From contig JAOPHQ010005150.1 of assembly GCA_030340625.1 (NCBI GenBank), forward strand, positions 138,495 through 202,494: 64,000 bases of DNA. Reading direction: 5' to 3'. Below the pieces are notes generated by a model. The model had not been told where the DNA came from and searched no databases. It was given only the letters and a program-made list of their open reading frames with translations. Position numbers and translations under genes: made by a program. The DNA comes from Merluccius polli. Taxonomy: Eukaryota; Chordata; Actinopteri; Gadiformes; Merlucciidae. Shown here one piece after another: positions 33,186 through 45,154 of the stretch (position 1 is the first letter of the stretch; each line of letters opens with the position of its first letter).

Positions 33186-33879
33186 GTTAGAAACATCGCT
33201 ATTTTGGTTCACAAGTATTATGATTGTGTTTGTGTGTGTTTAGCTTGGGAAATATGTTATCCTGTGGAATGCTAATGATCTAAATCTCATACCTGCCAAC
33301 ATCTGACTTTAGCAGGAGTCTCCCACCTTAACTTTCTCTCCCCTAGTGCTCACAATTGGTAATTTCTTTGACTATCATATCGATGTTATAGTATTTCTAA
33401 ATTCTTAGAACATTATGATGAATATTGAGATTACTGTAACGTTTTTCCGTCATGGCGTTAAAGAAGGAGAAAAGTGTCGATTTGGTCAGACACACAGTTA
33501 TCAGACAGTCTTTACGGTAGGGTGTAGTGGGAAATGTAATGTTAGCAAAGGCTAAATTCAAATGAGCTGTGGAAGAGTCTCCTTATGTTCTATTTTAACA
33601 ACACAATGTTGGCAGTTATGAAATATGTGCACTCCTATATCAAAAACGTGTTGATATTACTAGCGATAAAATTATTGCAGTGGTGCTGTATCAGATGATA
33701 AAGGAAATGTTACGTTACAATGTATTGTGTCTGTTCTGTGTTGCAGATGTCCTGTCCCAGGAAGGGGTCCGTAGTTGGTGGCCACCCGGGATCTTCTGAC
33801 GAGGTTGGGCATCCTTGTATCAAAAAAGCCAAAACAAACTCCCCTGCAAACTTGTCAAAGTCTCCAACAAACTTGTCGA

Positions 33880-34015
33880 ATAACTTGTGCAATGAGCTGT
33901 CGGAAAAAAACTTGTGCAATGAGCTGTCGGAAATAAACTTGTGCAATGAGCTGTCGGAAATAAACTTGTGCAATGAGCTGTCGGAAATAAACTTGTGCAA
34001 TGAGCTGTCAAAAAA
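33880..34015 (+). repeat. 27-bp coding minisatellite, five copies
   Basis: The unit AACTTGTGCAATGAGCTGTC plus GGAAATA or variants encodes NLCNELSEI/K. Copies 1-4 are nearly identical; the fifth ends ...NELSKN. The second Helitron copy has a related but shorter LCHSTLPN-type tract (62730-62800). Confidence 0.9.
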
Positions 34016-34455
34016 CTGTGATCTTTCTCATGATAACCCAGTTTTGTGCTGTGTCAATGACCAAACTGTATCTGACTGTGTCGTTGATTTTCCAGAGAGA
34101 TCTGTGCTGATGGGATCATTTCATCAGGGTCATTCACGGTTTGGAAACGTGCGCAATAAGCAGTGTGGTGCCATTAGTCTGACAGCAGTTCTGAAGAGCA
34201 AGACAAAGAACGTGTGGACCTGGGACACTGGAGATCTGGATGATGTGTTGATTAAGGGAACTGGTCTTTACAGGTCAATGAGTGCACAGGGGAGAATACA
34301 AGACAGTGTGGCACGCCGGGGTTACATTGCTGTGTCTGAACTGCCTAAACAACAGAGAATGTGGAATTGTAATTTTGCAATAAACTTTGCTGAATCTTAC
34401 ACTGGATTTGTCAATGTGGATGATTATGACCATGCTCTGCATGATGTGGCCATGG

Positions 34456-34523
34456 CAGTGCTCGCTGTAGTGCTTCATCAAAAGGCATGGATGCCTTTTG
34501 ATGAAGCACTACAGCGAGCACTG
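34456..34523. repeat. Perfect 33-nt-arm palindrome inside the peptidase domain
   Basis: Arms 34456-34488 and 34491-34523 are exact reverse complements with a 2-nt centre. Relative to the second Helitron copy (DVAMPFDEALQ at about 63267-63300), 39 nt are added in frame (34452-34490), giving 13 extra residues ending HQKAW before MPFDEALQ. The added DNA is an inverted copy of the sequence that follows it. Confidence 0.95.
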
Positions 34524-34793
34524 TTTGGTAATCATGCATGTTTGTTGACAGTTTGTGCCAGTACATGTGCCATAGTTAATGAAGGTGGAAGATTTGCCTT
34601 TGTCGATTCACATGCAAGCACAAAGGTTAACCAGCAAGGTGAGAGAGCAAGTTGTGTTGCATATGTCAGCTCTGTACAGTATCTAGTCAGCTTTGTGTAT
34701 GACTATGCACGATCGTTTCACATGAGGACACCGAGTTTTGAAGTGACGGGAGTGAAAGTGGTACGCGACGGCAGCACTGGCACGCGAGCACAG

Positions 34794-35370
34794 ATGACTG
34801 AGCCATCGTCCAGTTACGTGACAACAACAAATACCACAAACAGTCGCCCGCTGTACAGCGAAGTAGTGAAAGGTGAGCAGAAAGTCTGCAAGCGGCAATT
34901 TGCTCTTGGTGAAATGACTAATGTACCTACGGCTGCACGTAATGTTTGTACGACAACAGCGTCCTCTATCAAGACACGATCACGGATGACCGAGCCATCG
35001 TCCAGTCACGTGACAACAACAAATACCACAAACAGTCGCCCGCTGTACAGCGAAGTAGTGAAAGGTGAGCAGAAAGTCTGCAAGCAGCAATTTGCTCTTG
35101 GTGAAATGACTAATGTACCTACGGCTGCACGTAATGTTTGTACGACAACGGCGTCCTCTATCAAGACACGATCACGGATGACCGAGCCATCGTCCAGTCA
35201 CGTGATCTTAACAAATACCACGCACAGCCGCCCGCTGTACAGCCAAGTGGTGAAAGGTGAGCAAAAAGTCTGCAAGCAGCAGTCCTCTGTTGGTAAGCCA
35301 ACTAAGGTTGCTTCAAATGTCGGTAATGTTTGTAACACAACGGTACATTCAACAAAGACGCGATCACACA
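34794..35370 (+). repeat. 192-bp coding repeat, three copies
   Basis: Units start at 34794, 34986 and 35178, each with MTEPSSS(Y/H)V, then RPLYS(E/Q)VVKGEQKVCK and a Thr/Ser-rich end. The period is exactly 64 codons. The third unit is more diverged. The second Helitron locus has a different linker repeat (about 63731 and 63880, GRAGGGCCCAGTTACTGTTC region). Confidence 0.9.
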
Positions 35371-35542
35371 TAAACGAGCCAGCACCCGGTGACGTAAGCA
35401 CAACAAATGCTGCACTCACCTCTCCACTCTCCAGCACAAAGGTGAAGGAAAATTTGGCAAGCAGCAATCCTCTGTTGGAGGGCCGACTAAGGTCGCTAGG
35501 AATGTAAATATTGTTAATAATAAAACGGCAAGTTCCGTTAAC

Positions 35543-37334
35543 GTGAACGCCGATCCGAATGTGAACAGATGTTTGGACGCTACAGATGATGTCATTGTCA
35601 GCAATGTGACAATTGCCAAGCAGCCTTTTAAACCATTGACTCGGCAAGACCGCGACGACTTGTGCAAAAAATTAGGACTGTCTAATGAAAATGCTGACAA
35701 AGACCAAATGATAGCTGCTGTAGATGATATGGGGTGTCCTTGCAAGATTAAAAGCATAAAACCAGATGGAAACTGTTTTTATCATAGTCTTGCCTTCAGT
35801 GTCTGTCATGACGGAGGAGAAACATTTGAAAATAAGACGGGCTGTTGTACGACACCTTCAGAACAGTGGTAAATTTGACAAGTATTTAAGAAATGAATAT
35901 ACATCTGTGCAGGACTATGTAACTAAATCAAGAATATACTACTGTGGTTCATGGGCAACAGAAATAGATATTTTTGCTGCTGCCGATTTACTGCAAACAA
36001 CTATTTTTACTTTAAATGATGGCAAATGGAATATGCACAAGCCAACTACATTGTCACAGTCATGTTTAGAGAACTGTATCTACTTGAATCACACTGGCAA
36101 TCACTACGAAGTTGTAACTTGTGTCAAACCGACAGATGAGAGAAGATCATGCGCTGGAATATGTCGGCCAATGAAGAGCGATGACAAACTGAGGTCTCAA
36201 CTGAAAAGAAAGTTGATCTGTGAATCAGAAAATGTTCATGCAAAGAAAGAAAGGCTGCGATACCACAGTAACATTGACTACAAAAAAAGAAAACTTCAAA
36301 CTCTTAAAGATAAATATAAAGACGTGTGTATCAAACAAGGCAAATGCGAGTCTAGTCGTAAGCATTTTGAAAATCAATACAGATCAAATCCACAGTTTCA
36401 AAAATACAAGCTTGCATATTTTCAAAATAAATACCGTACAAATGCGAAATATCAGAAACTGAAGCGTGACGGCTCTAAAAGAAGATATGGAAATAATTTG
36501 TCTGTTCAAACACAAGTACGTGAGTATTCTAAAGGGAAATACAACACAAACAAGACTTTCCAAAGTGATGTGCGTGATTACTCAAAAGACAAATATAAGA
36601 CTAACACTAAGTTTCAGACTCTTGTCGGCAGTTACTCTAAACACAAATATAAGACTAATACTAAGTTTCAGACTCTTGTCCGCAGTTACTCTAAAGACAA
36701 ATATAAGATTAACTCCAAGTTTCAGACTCTTGTCCGCAGTTACTCTAAAGACAAATATAAGACTAACACTAAGTTTCAGACTCTTGTCCGCAGTTACTCT
36801 AAAGACAAATATAAGACTAACACCAAGTTTCAGACTCTTGTCCGCAGTTACTCTAAAGACAAATATAAGACTAACACCAAGTTTCAGACTCTTGTCCGCA
36901 GTTACTCTAAAGACAAATATAAGACTAACACCAAGTTTCAGACTCTTGTCCGCAGTTACTCTAAAGACAAATATAAGACTAACACCAAGTTTCAGACTCT
37001 TGTCCGCAGTTACTCTAAAGACAAATATAAGACTAACATGCAGTTTCAGACTCTTGTCCGTGATTACAGTCGCCTAAAATACAAGAACATCAGTTTTCAG
37101 AACAAAATCAAAAAGGACAACAAAACAAAATACAGAAACAACAAAAACATCCGTGTAAATAAAATAAAACAAGGCCGTGAGAGTTATGCTAAGTGGCAAA
37201 AGAAACAGGAAGACGTCAATTGTGCTATTGCTCATTTTCGTGAGGAGGTCAGCTGTGGTCCTGAATATGTATGCTCAGTTTGTCACCGTTTACTTTTCAG
37301 AAAGCAGGTGGTCGAGTGTAAAACAGTCCTATGA
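35543..37334 (+). pseudogene. Helitron gene 1: OTU domain, KYKTN repeats, Cys-rich motif
   Basis: An OTU cysteine-protease domain shows KPDGNCFYHSLAF (Cys codon 35774-35776) and, after a one-base shift near 35840, KIRRAVVRHLQNSG, WATEIDIFAAADLL and GNHYEVVTCV (His 36102-36104). The D-G-N-C and N-H-Y elements are intact. OTU enzymes cleave ubiquitin-type linkages and are known in animal Helitrons. Then comes a basic tract with KYRTN/KYKTN-type units, including nine 54-bp repeats, and finally GPEYVCSVCHRLLF, a Cys pair typical of the DUF6570-like region of Helitrons. A frameshift near 37325 moves to the next frame (KQSYEGKRAEVATL). Confidence 0.75.
36578..37064 (+). repeat. 54-bp coding minisatellite, nine copies
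   Basis: The 18-residue unit is YSKDKYKTNTKFQTLVRS. Copies 4-8 are virtually identical at the DNA level, while the outer copies differ (KHKYK, KINSK, NMQFQ, VRD). Because 54 is a multiple of 3, a second frame also stays open across the array (36466-37077), which should not be taken for a gene. Confidence 0.95.
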
Positions 37335-40290
37335 AGGCAAACGAGCTGAAGTGGCTACACTGGCAGAAAGATGTATAACATTGACATATTTGCATGTCTG
37401 TGATACTGAATGTGATGAGGGGTGTTCTTTGTAGGGCTGAAACGATTCCTCGAGTAATTCGAGTACCTCGAATACAAAAAATGGTCCGAGGATTTTTTTC
37501 TGCCTCGAGGAATCGTTAGTTTAATAGAGCGCAACAGCGCGGTGCCGGAAGTAAAAATCCCATTCATTTTTCCCGTCGAGATTTTGATTAAAAGCCATTA
37601 CGTCGTAACCATACAATGTATACTTACAACCGGCCGTTTTATTGTGCAATGATAGGATAGGCAACTTTAGTAACCAAAAACTAAAGGAAGGTTTCAAGAA
37701 AACAAGTTTTATTCGCGATGCCATTTAGAAGGACTGCATTACCCACAATCCTAAAGTGTAACACGACGTCTTTGATTGGTGGAGCTCGCTGTTACCATGG
37801 AAACGTTTACCTACGAAAGTCAAGTCGTCGATTACTGCTACCACTGAACTCGATCGTTTACCACACAGAGCAACCATGATTTCCCTTAGACTCATGGAAA
37901 GTTAGAGTTGTTGTTAGAGCTGTAGATGAAATGAGCTGTACATATTGAAAAATATGTTGATATAGAATATACGATGATATATGATTAAAAACAAAATAAA
38001 AATATATGATATAGCAGTGTTGTATAGTAATTTGGGTAGTATAAAGCCTAGGAATACATAATGTTGAATGAATACGTAACTAAAATCACATGTATTAAAA
38101 ACGAGAAACGTTATTACCTTATATAACCCATTATATAACACCCTGTCTTAGCCGACACACATTTGGAATCGGCATTGTTGGACGCGGCGAGCGGTGATTG
38201 CAGTCAGGACTGTACCATGTCGATGACAACACTATATACACTATGAAACACTATACATACACACACAATATATGACACAACTTTTATTAAAAATATAAAC
38301 ACTATAATAATTACAAAGGTGCAAGAAGCACGCTAAACTATCGGGTTGGAAGTTGTCGGAAAGGGTTCGCAATGGTTTATGGGATGAGTTCACTTGTTCA
38401 CAAAATAATGTACACAGTCTTGTACCTTTGCCTTTTCTTCCGTTTTCCAAATTCTTTTTATGCCCGAATCAAACATAATATGGTCACGACTACCATTGGC
38501 TTATTGGTTAAAGGCTTAATACTATTTTTATAAGGATTCTACGAAAAGTGGACGAGATAAATGCATGGGAAATTTACTTCCGGCACCGTTGCTGTTAAAA
38601 AAGGGGCGGTCACTGTTACGCTCTATTGAGCGGAGGACCGGAGACAAGGTAATATTAACGTAGCAAATCAGTTTGATCAACGTTAATGTATTTTACGAAC
38701 ATAAACGCCTGCCTTGCAGAGGGCTAGGTTTTTGTTAATTATGACTGACTACTGTCAAGTTTGTGGTTAGTTTATTACGAGCGTGACGACATGACTTCAT
38801 AGAGGGTTGATTTAAAATTTAAAAGGACAGCGCTGATGAGTCTAGATGGAAATAAAAACATAATAAAGTTAATTAAGCAGTTGTAAAATTTAGTCAACTA
38901 CTACGTAGCTGGTCACAGTGTGTCTCACTCTATTGATTATGTGTGTGGTTATTGTGTTCCAATACAGTAGTTGTCTTAATTGTACACTGCAAAAAGACAC
39001 TGCAAAATAAATGCCTTATGTTTTTGATAACTTGAAAGTAATGTAATTTTATTTATTTTTGATATCTTGAAAGTAATTTAATTTAATTTATTTTTGTTAT
39101 CTTGAAACTAATTTAATTTGTGTTTTACTTATTCTTATTTATGTTAGCAGTTGCCTCTTTGGTAATGTTTCAAGACCAGAAAATACTTGCTAAATAAAAA
39201 CAGTTGATTCTAAAAAAGGAAACCAATTGGTCATTCATTATTAAGTGAAATATGTTATTTTCTCTTGTGTATTCATAATTGCTCTTTAACCAAGCAAAAA
39301 TACGTTTTATCCGATTACTCGATTAATCGATGTAATTTTCAGTAGAGTACTCGATTACTAAAATATTCGATAGCTGCAGCCCTAGTTCTTTGTCTGATAG
39401 TCCATCAAGTAAGCTATGGATTTGCTATACATGTCATCGTAAAATACTTGCTGGAAAACTTCCTGATCAAAGTGTCATCAACAACATGCATTTGGATGAA
39501 ATTCCAGCTGAACTGAAATGTCTCAACTCTTTGGAACAACATCTTATTGCACGTCACATTCCATTTATGAAGCTGTTGTGTTTACCTCGAGGCCGTCAGA
39601 AGGCTTGTCATGGTCCGTGTGTCTCTGTTCCTGTCAATACCACAGATGTAACACATTTACTTCCAAGAAATGAATGTGATGATAAATTGATAAGAGTCAA
39701 ACTCAAACGCAAACTGACATATAAAGGTCATTATGAGTACATGTATGTGCGCACGGATCGAGTCAGAAATTCATTACGGTATTTAATGGCAAACAATAAG
39801 TGGTATGATGATGTGACTTGGAATGATGAATGGGTGAATACACTAAATGGCACAGATGAGGATCAAGAGCAAAACATTAACCAGGAAGAAGCTGTTAACA
39901 GCGATGATGACAATGCTGCTGAAGTACAAGCGGAGGAAGACTTGACCTATATTAAAGACCAGAGTGGACTTTTGTCTGACACGTCACTACAACCGGTTGA
40001 TTTGGGCTCAGAAATTGTTGATCAGAATTTTCAGGATATATTGACTGTGGCACCAGGTGAAGGAAACAGTCCAGTTAGATTGCTGTCTGACAAAACGAAT
40101 GAGGCAAAATGTTTTCCTGTATTGTATCCACTGGGTGGACCAACATTTCATGATGACAGAGTCAAAAATAACTTTGGCCCAATACTTGAATACCCGAATC
40201 CTTAATGCAGATGGACGCTTTGCACAAAACACAGACTTCATTTTTTATGCACAATACATATCAGGTGTATCAAGTTGTATCTAGTGTATC
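37324..40290 (+). pseudogene. Helitron gene 1: DUF6570-like region, split by a hAT
   Basis: It reads KQSYEGKRAEVATLAE ... TECDEGCSL up to 37431, then, after the hAT and one copy of its duplication, SDSPSSKLWICYTCHRKIL, KLPDQSVINNM and SLEQHLIARHIPFMKL (39385-39590). LIARHIPFM is the hallmark of this Helitron region. An acidic stretch (39855-39960) leads to VLYPLGGPTFHDDR (to about 40165). Two further single-base shifts (about 40165, in an A run, and about 40260) pass through LNADGRFAQNTDFIFYAQ into the Rep frame. Confidence 0.75.
37432..39384. mobile_element. hAT element inserted in the Helitron gene
   Basis: The ends TAGGGCTGAAACGATTCCTC and (reversed) TAGGGCTGCAGCTATCGAAT are flanked by the 8-bp duplication GTTCTTTG (37424-37431, 39385-39392). 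1953 bp without a recognisable transposase; AT-rich. Its removal rejoins the Helitron frame exactly, so it entered after the Helitron landed. Confidence 0.9.
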
Positions 40291-43200
40291 AGTGGCGTTA
40301 CGCAAAGGTGGCAACTCGTCTTTAAAAGAAGCATCACCAGACATGTTTTTGAAGCCTGAATCATTAAGTAAAATATTTAGCAACGACGAAGGTTACAAAT
40401 TCTTGCGAGGAATTCGTGGCACACCTCCATACTGGATGTCAGTACAGAAAGATCTATTTGCGATGGTAAGACAACTGTCGATCCCAACTTTCTTTGCGTC
40501 ATTCAGCTCAGCAGATTTGAGATGGCCTGAAATGCTTAACTCTATTCTAAGAGTGGAGGGTAAGAAAACATGTGTTGATGATCTCGACTGGGCAGATAAA
40601 TGTGGACTTCTACGTCGCAACCCTGTCACAGCAGCCAGACTGTTTGACCATAGATGGCACTGCTTCTTAAAGGATGTAATTTTGTCAAAAAGTCAGCCTA
40701 TTGGAAAAGTAATGGACTACTTTTATCGTGTTGAATTTCAACAGCGTGGTTCTCCTCATGTCCACTGTTTATTTTGGGTTGAAAATGCGCCTAGGCTTGA
40801 CAGAGACACTGATGCTGAAGTGGCACGTTTCATAGACACGTACATCACTTGTGAGACTCCGCCAGAAGCTGATGCAGAGCTGTATGACGTTGTGAACACC
40901 GTGCAGAAACACAGCACGAGACACTCCAAGACTTGCCGAAAGAAAAACACTGTCTGCAGGTTCAATTTCCCACGTCCACCATCAAGCCGTACCTTCATTA
41001 CAAGGAATGTAAATTCTGAGGACAATATTGCCAATGCAAGTGAAATAATGAAAAAAGTGAAAACTGCGTTGACAAAGCCTGACATGAATTTTGATTCCAC
41101 AGATACATTTTTTAAGTCTCTTGAAATAAATCAAGCCGTGTGTGAAAAAGCTTACAACATATGTTCCAAAAAGAAAAGCATTGTTTTGAAACGAAATGTT
41201 ACAGACATTTGGGTGAACCAGTACAATGAAGACTTACTGCGTGCTTGGAACGGCAATATGGACATTCAGTATGTCACAGATGCTTTTTCAGTGGTGGTCT
41301 ATATACTGTCATATATCACAAAAGCAGAACAAGAAATGGGATTACTCTTACAACGTGCTCAAAATGAGGCAATGAATGGGAATCTTGATGCTAAATCAGC
41401 ATTTAAACAGCTTGGCAGCGTGTACCTACACAACAAAGAACTTTCGGCTCAAGAGGCAGTGTATCGACTCACACATATGCACCTGAAGGAATGCTCTCGT
41501 GATGTACAGTTCATCCCTGTTGGTGAGAATCCTGTTCGGATGAGTTTGCCTTTGCACGTGCTCCAAGTTAAAGCTCAACAAGAACATTGTGATGATGAAA
41601 GCAGCATCTGGATGACTAATGTGGTTGAGAGATATAAGAACAGACCTCACACAGCACGGTGTGATAAACTATGCCTTGCCAGTTTCTGTTCTGAATACAG
41701 AACTCTTTCAAAGTCGCAAATGTCTGCTGTAAACGATGCACATGATATAATGGCACTAAACAACAACTGTGGCTTTATGAAACGAAGGACCAGAACACAA
41801 CCTGCTGTGGTACGGTATCCCAGGTTTTCTCCCACAAAAAATCCAGAGAAATACTTTCGTTCATTGCTCCAACTGTTTTTGCCATACTACGACGACTGTC
41901 ATCTCAAACCGCCTCAGTTTGACACATATGAGGATTTCTATGAGAATGGTGCAGTGAAATGCGGCAATGATGTCCAAAAAGTTTCAGTGATTGTGGATTC
42001 AAATAAAGCTTTATTTGAAAAAGAAAGTGAAGACATTGACACAGCTAAGAAGTTGCTTGAACAGGACATTGATTTAGAAGATGCCTGGGCTCAGATATGT
42101 CCTGAAACAGAAAGAGAACGTCTTCATTGTTTGAATCTGATGAAAGACAAAGTCGTAAATGATGAAGGTGATGATGATGAACTCATTCCTGACCTGACAG
42201 CAAAACCACACACTGCATGTACTTTGGAGACAAATCATGTGACAATGCCTAGACAAGATGCACTGCGTTTATTAAGATCTCTGAACGAAGAACAAGCTGC
42301 CATATTCTATGCTGTACGTAAGTGGTGTTTGCAAAAATTAGTTGGACAAAACCCTGATCCTTTGAGATTATTTATCACTGGCGGAGCAGGAACAGGTAAA
42401 AGCCATTTAATCAAAGCAATACATTATGAATCCACAAGGCTGTTGTCACAGATTGCTGAAAATCCGGATGATCTCACTGTGCTTCTAACAGCACCAACAG
42501 GTGTGGCTGCTTACAATATCGGTGCTGCAACAATTCACAACACTTTCTCTATTGGTGTAAGTGCCACTCTGCCGTATCAACCACTAAGCAATGAGAAAGT
42601 CAATTCTTTACGAGCTAAAATGAGTAATTTGCACATTCTGATCATTGATGAAATATCTATGGTTGACCACCGTCTTCTGGCTTACATTCACGGAAGACTT
42701 CGTCAAATCAAACAGACTGGTGATTATTCCTTGTTTGCGAACGTGTCATTAATCTGCGTGGGAGATTTTTATCAGTTAAAACCAGTGAAAGGCACGCCTC
42801 TTTATGCCGAGAGCAAAGGAGCCAACCTGTGGGAGAACAACTTTGAAGTTGCTCAGCTAACTAAAGTTGTTAGACAAGAAAATGCAGCATTTGCAGAGAT
42901 GCTCAATCGCCTGAGAATTCATTAAAAAAATGAACCACTCAACAGCCATGATCTTCTCAGTCTCAAGCTTTGTGAAACAGGGGAAGAAAGTACAGACATT
43001 CACATGTATGCTACAAATGCAGAGGTTGATCGGTATAACATTAAGAGACTACATGAAACCTGCCCTGACGCAAACAGCATACAAGCTCATGATTTTGTAC
43101 GAAATCCCAAAACTGGAAGAATGGAACCCAAAGTAGGTTTTCATACAAAAGTTTTCAATTCATGCTTGCCACAGTGCGTGTCTTTGGGTGTTGGAGCAAG

Positions 43201-44353
43201 AGTGATGTTGAAAAAGAATATAGATGTGTCTGATGGCCTTGTCAATGGAGCATGCGGTACAGTTGTGGCAATCATTCAAGGTAAAGAACATGATGATCTC
43301 CCTGCTGCAGTACATGTGGAGTTTGAAGATGTGAATGTTGGCAAGATGCAAAGACTAAAAGCAAAGAGGGCTTCTGAACGTTCAACAATCATTGAGGTAC
43401 AAGAAGACCAAGTAACACATGCTGGCGGAATAAGAAGACAGCTGCCACTTTGTCTGTCATGGGCTGTAACAATACACAAATGTCAAGGCCTTACTGTTGA
43501 AAGAGCTGTTGTATCACTCAAGAAGATCTTTGCTCCAGGACAAGCATATGTTGCATTGAGTCGACTGAAAACTCTTAGTGGATTGATAATTGAAGAATTT
43601 AAAAAGTCAGCCATATTTTGTGACAACAAAATAGACATGGCTATGCAAAGCATGTCTTGCTTTAACTTTGGAAAGATTTTGTCATGTGATGTAAACCCTC
43701 TTTGCACAATAGCACTTCACAATGTGCAGAGTTTAAACGCACACATTTTGGATATTCAAGCACATAAAGCCCTCATGAAAGCTGACTGTATTTGCTTAAC
43801 AGAGACATGGCTTGATGTCGGCACAAAAGAAGAACCACAACTTCCAGGACATGTTTTCCACCACAATCCAAGAGGTAACTGTTATGATGACTCTGACCCA
43901 ATGTTTGCAGCGCTGAAACAACAACAAAGAGGTGGAGTTGGTATGTATTTTTCAGACAACATTGATGTGCAGGTGTTACTTCCAGAAAAGTGCAATATTG
44001 AATGTCTGTATTTTGAAATACAACATGTAAATTTGTGTGCTGCTGTTTTGTACAGGCCAAACTCCTATAAGATTGACATGTTTCGACATAAGTTATTGCA
44101 GGTCATCTTTAACCTTGACAAGCATGCTGGCAGAAAACTGATCATGGGAGACTTTAATGAGGATATCTTGGTTTCATCTTCCATTCAAAAGTTACTGGAG
44201 CAGCATGGCTACACTCAACATGTGCGAGTAGGTACAACTGACAAAGGTACATTAATAGATCACGTCTACGTGAAAGACACAGAGGATGTAATTGTTGAAG
44301 TTACCCAGACATACTACAGCTTTCATGAAGCTATACTTATTTCCCTGCTATAA
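40205..44353 (+). pseudogene. Helitron Rep-helicase-endonuclease
   Basis: One continuous frame interrupted by a single in-frame stop (TAA 42923-42925). The Rep/HUH nickase (Helitron_like_N) has QQRGSPHVHCLFW (HUH, residues about 178-190) and VVYILSYITKAE (two-Tyr motif, about 365-376). The PIF1-type SF1 helicase has GGAGTGKSHL (Walker A, about 725), TAPTGVAAYNIGA, ILIIDEISMVD (Walker B) and GDFYQLKPV, and after the stop AVTIHKCQGLTVERAV and YVALSRLKTLSGL. A C-terminal EEP/AP-endonuclease-like domain has CLTETWLDV, GGVGMYFS, IMGDFNEDI, LIDHVYVK and SFHEA. It would nick, unwind and transfer a single strand in rolling-circle-like transposition. The EEP tail marks the Helitron variant with endonuclease. 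Confidence 0.9.
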
Positions 44354-45154
44354 TGTTTTTCTTACAAAAGCATACTGACTACTGACGACGACAACTATAG
44401 AAATGTATGTGCAGCTATGTTATCCAGCATGCATTTAATATTTCATGTCATATTCTGTCCACCTAATGTTGTTTGAGTAGGCAAGTGGTAGCAATAACAG
44501 AGTTTAACACTAAACAGCTTCTTGCAATTAATGAGTAAGACATAGGTTATTTCTCAATCAGTCGAAAATAATGGGAAACCAAACTCTAAATTATGGAACA
44601 TTAAGTAGGTGTATGACTGACACAATTACTTGTTTACTCGTATACTGTTGACTTGTGACCCATATGCAATGTGATTTCATAACCAATTGTGTAAAGACGG
44701 TGTAATGAGCAGTGGCGGTTCTAGGGGGGGGGGGCAGCGGGGGCCAGTGCCCCCGTAACTCTGAGTCCGGACCCCCCTGTGGCCCCCCCGAATGAGGAGT
44801 CTGCATCAATAATAAAATGACGGTGTGCCCCTCTAACACAAAAGACGGCCCCGATTTGCCCCCCCCCCTTATAACTGGTCTAGAACCGCCACTGGTAATA
44901 AGATGCATATTTACTACGTTGAGTAATATGTTTTGGTTACAAAAGTGTTACAAAATAGTTCTTTACTTTAATTTTATGTTTTGATATATGTTAAACTGCT
45001 TTAATAAACAATGTACTTTGTCACTTACACATAGTTGTATAACTATATAGTCCACCCAATCCAAACCCAAATACTATGATCATAAGCAAAACTTTGCTGA
45101 ACTTGTATAAGCTTTTTCACTAACACACATATTCAGAATTGTCTTGCCACAAAA
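44354..45154. other. 3' flank of Helitron gene 1; no gene
   Basis: Apart from the MITE at 44710-44894 I see no exon. I could not identify a Helitron 3' terminus (CTRR preceded by a hairpin) with confidence. Confidence 0.4.
44710..44894. mobile_element. hAT MITE, CAGTGGCGGTTCTAG ends
   Basis: Inverted ends CAGTGGCGGTTCTAG. Flanking 8-mers GTAATGAG (44702-44709) and GTAATAAG (44895-44902) match at 7 of 8 positions. 185 bp with G/C runs. Confidence 0.88.

Larger units (their letters stand above)
33747..35510 (+). pseudogene. Helitron gene 1: cysteine-peptidase-like domain and linker
   Basis: The exon begins after TTGCAG. Five 9-residue repeats (NLCNELSEI) come first. The domain at about 34090-34730 reads RSVLMGSFHQGHSRFGN, NKQCGAISLTAVL (candidate catalytic Cys, codon 34164-34166), DDVLIKGTGLYRSM and RFAFVDSHAS (Asp 34605, His 34611), the Gln-Cys ... 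Asp-x-His layout of the herpesvirus tegument deubiquitinase (peptidase C76-like) fold. A linker with three 192-bp repeats follows. A single-base shift near 35440 moves the frame into the next piece. Fish Helitrons are known to carry extra protease domains. The function (deubiquitination or self-processing) is inferred. Confidence 0.65.

Noticed and set aside
34090..34730. Endogenous herpesvirus fragment, because of the tegument-protease-like domain
   Set aside because: The domain is in one reading unit with OTU, Rep and helicase of a Helitron, with introns and a second Helitron copy. No other virus-like gene is present.
36466..37077. Long alternative frame (about 200 codons) over the KYKTN repeats
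   Set aside because: It exists only because the 54-bp unit is a multiple of three and has no stop in that frame. The real frame continues into recognised Helitron domains on both sides.
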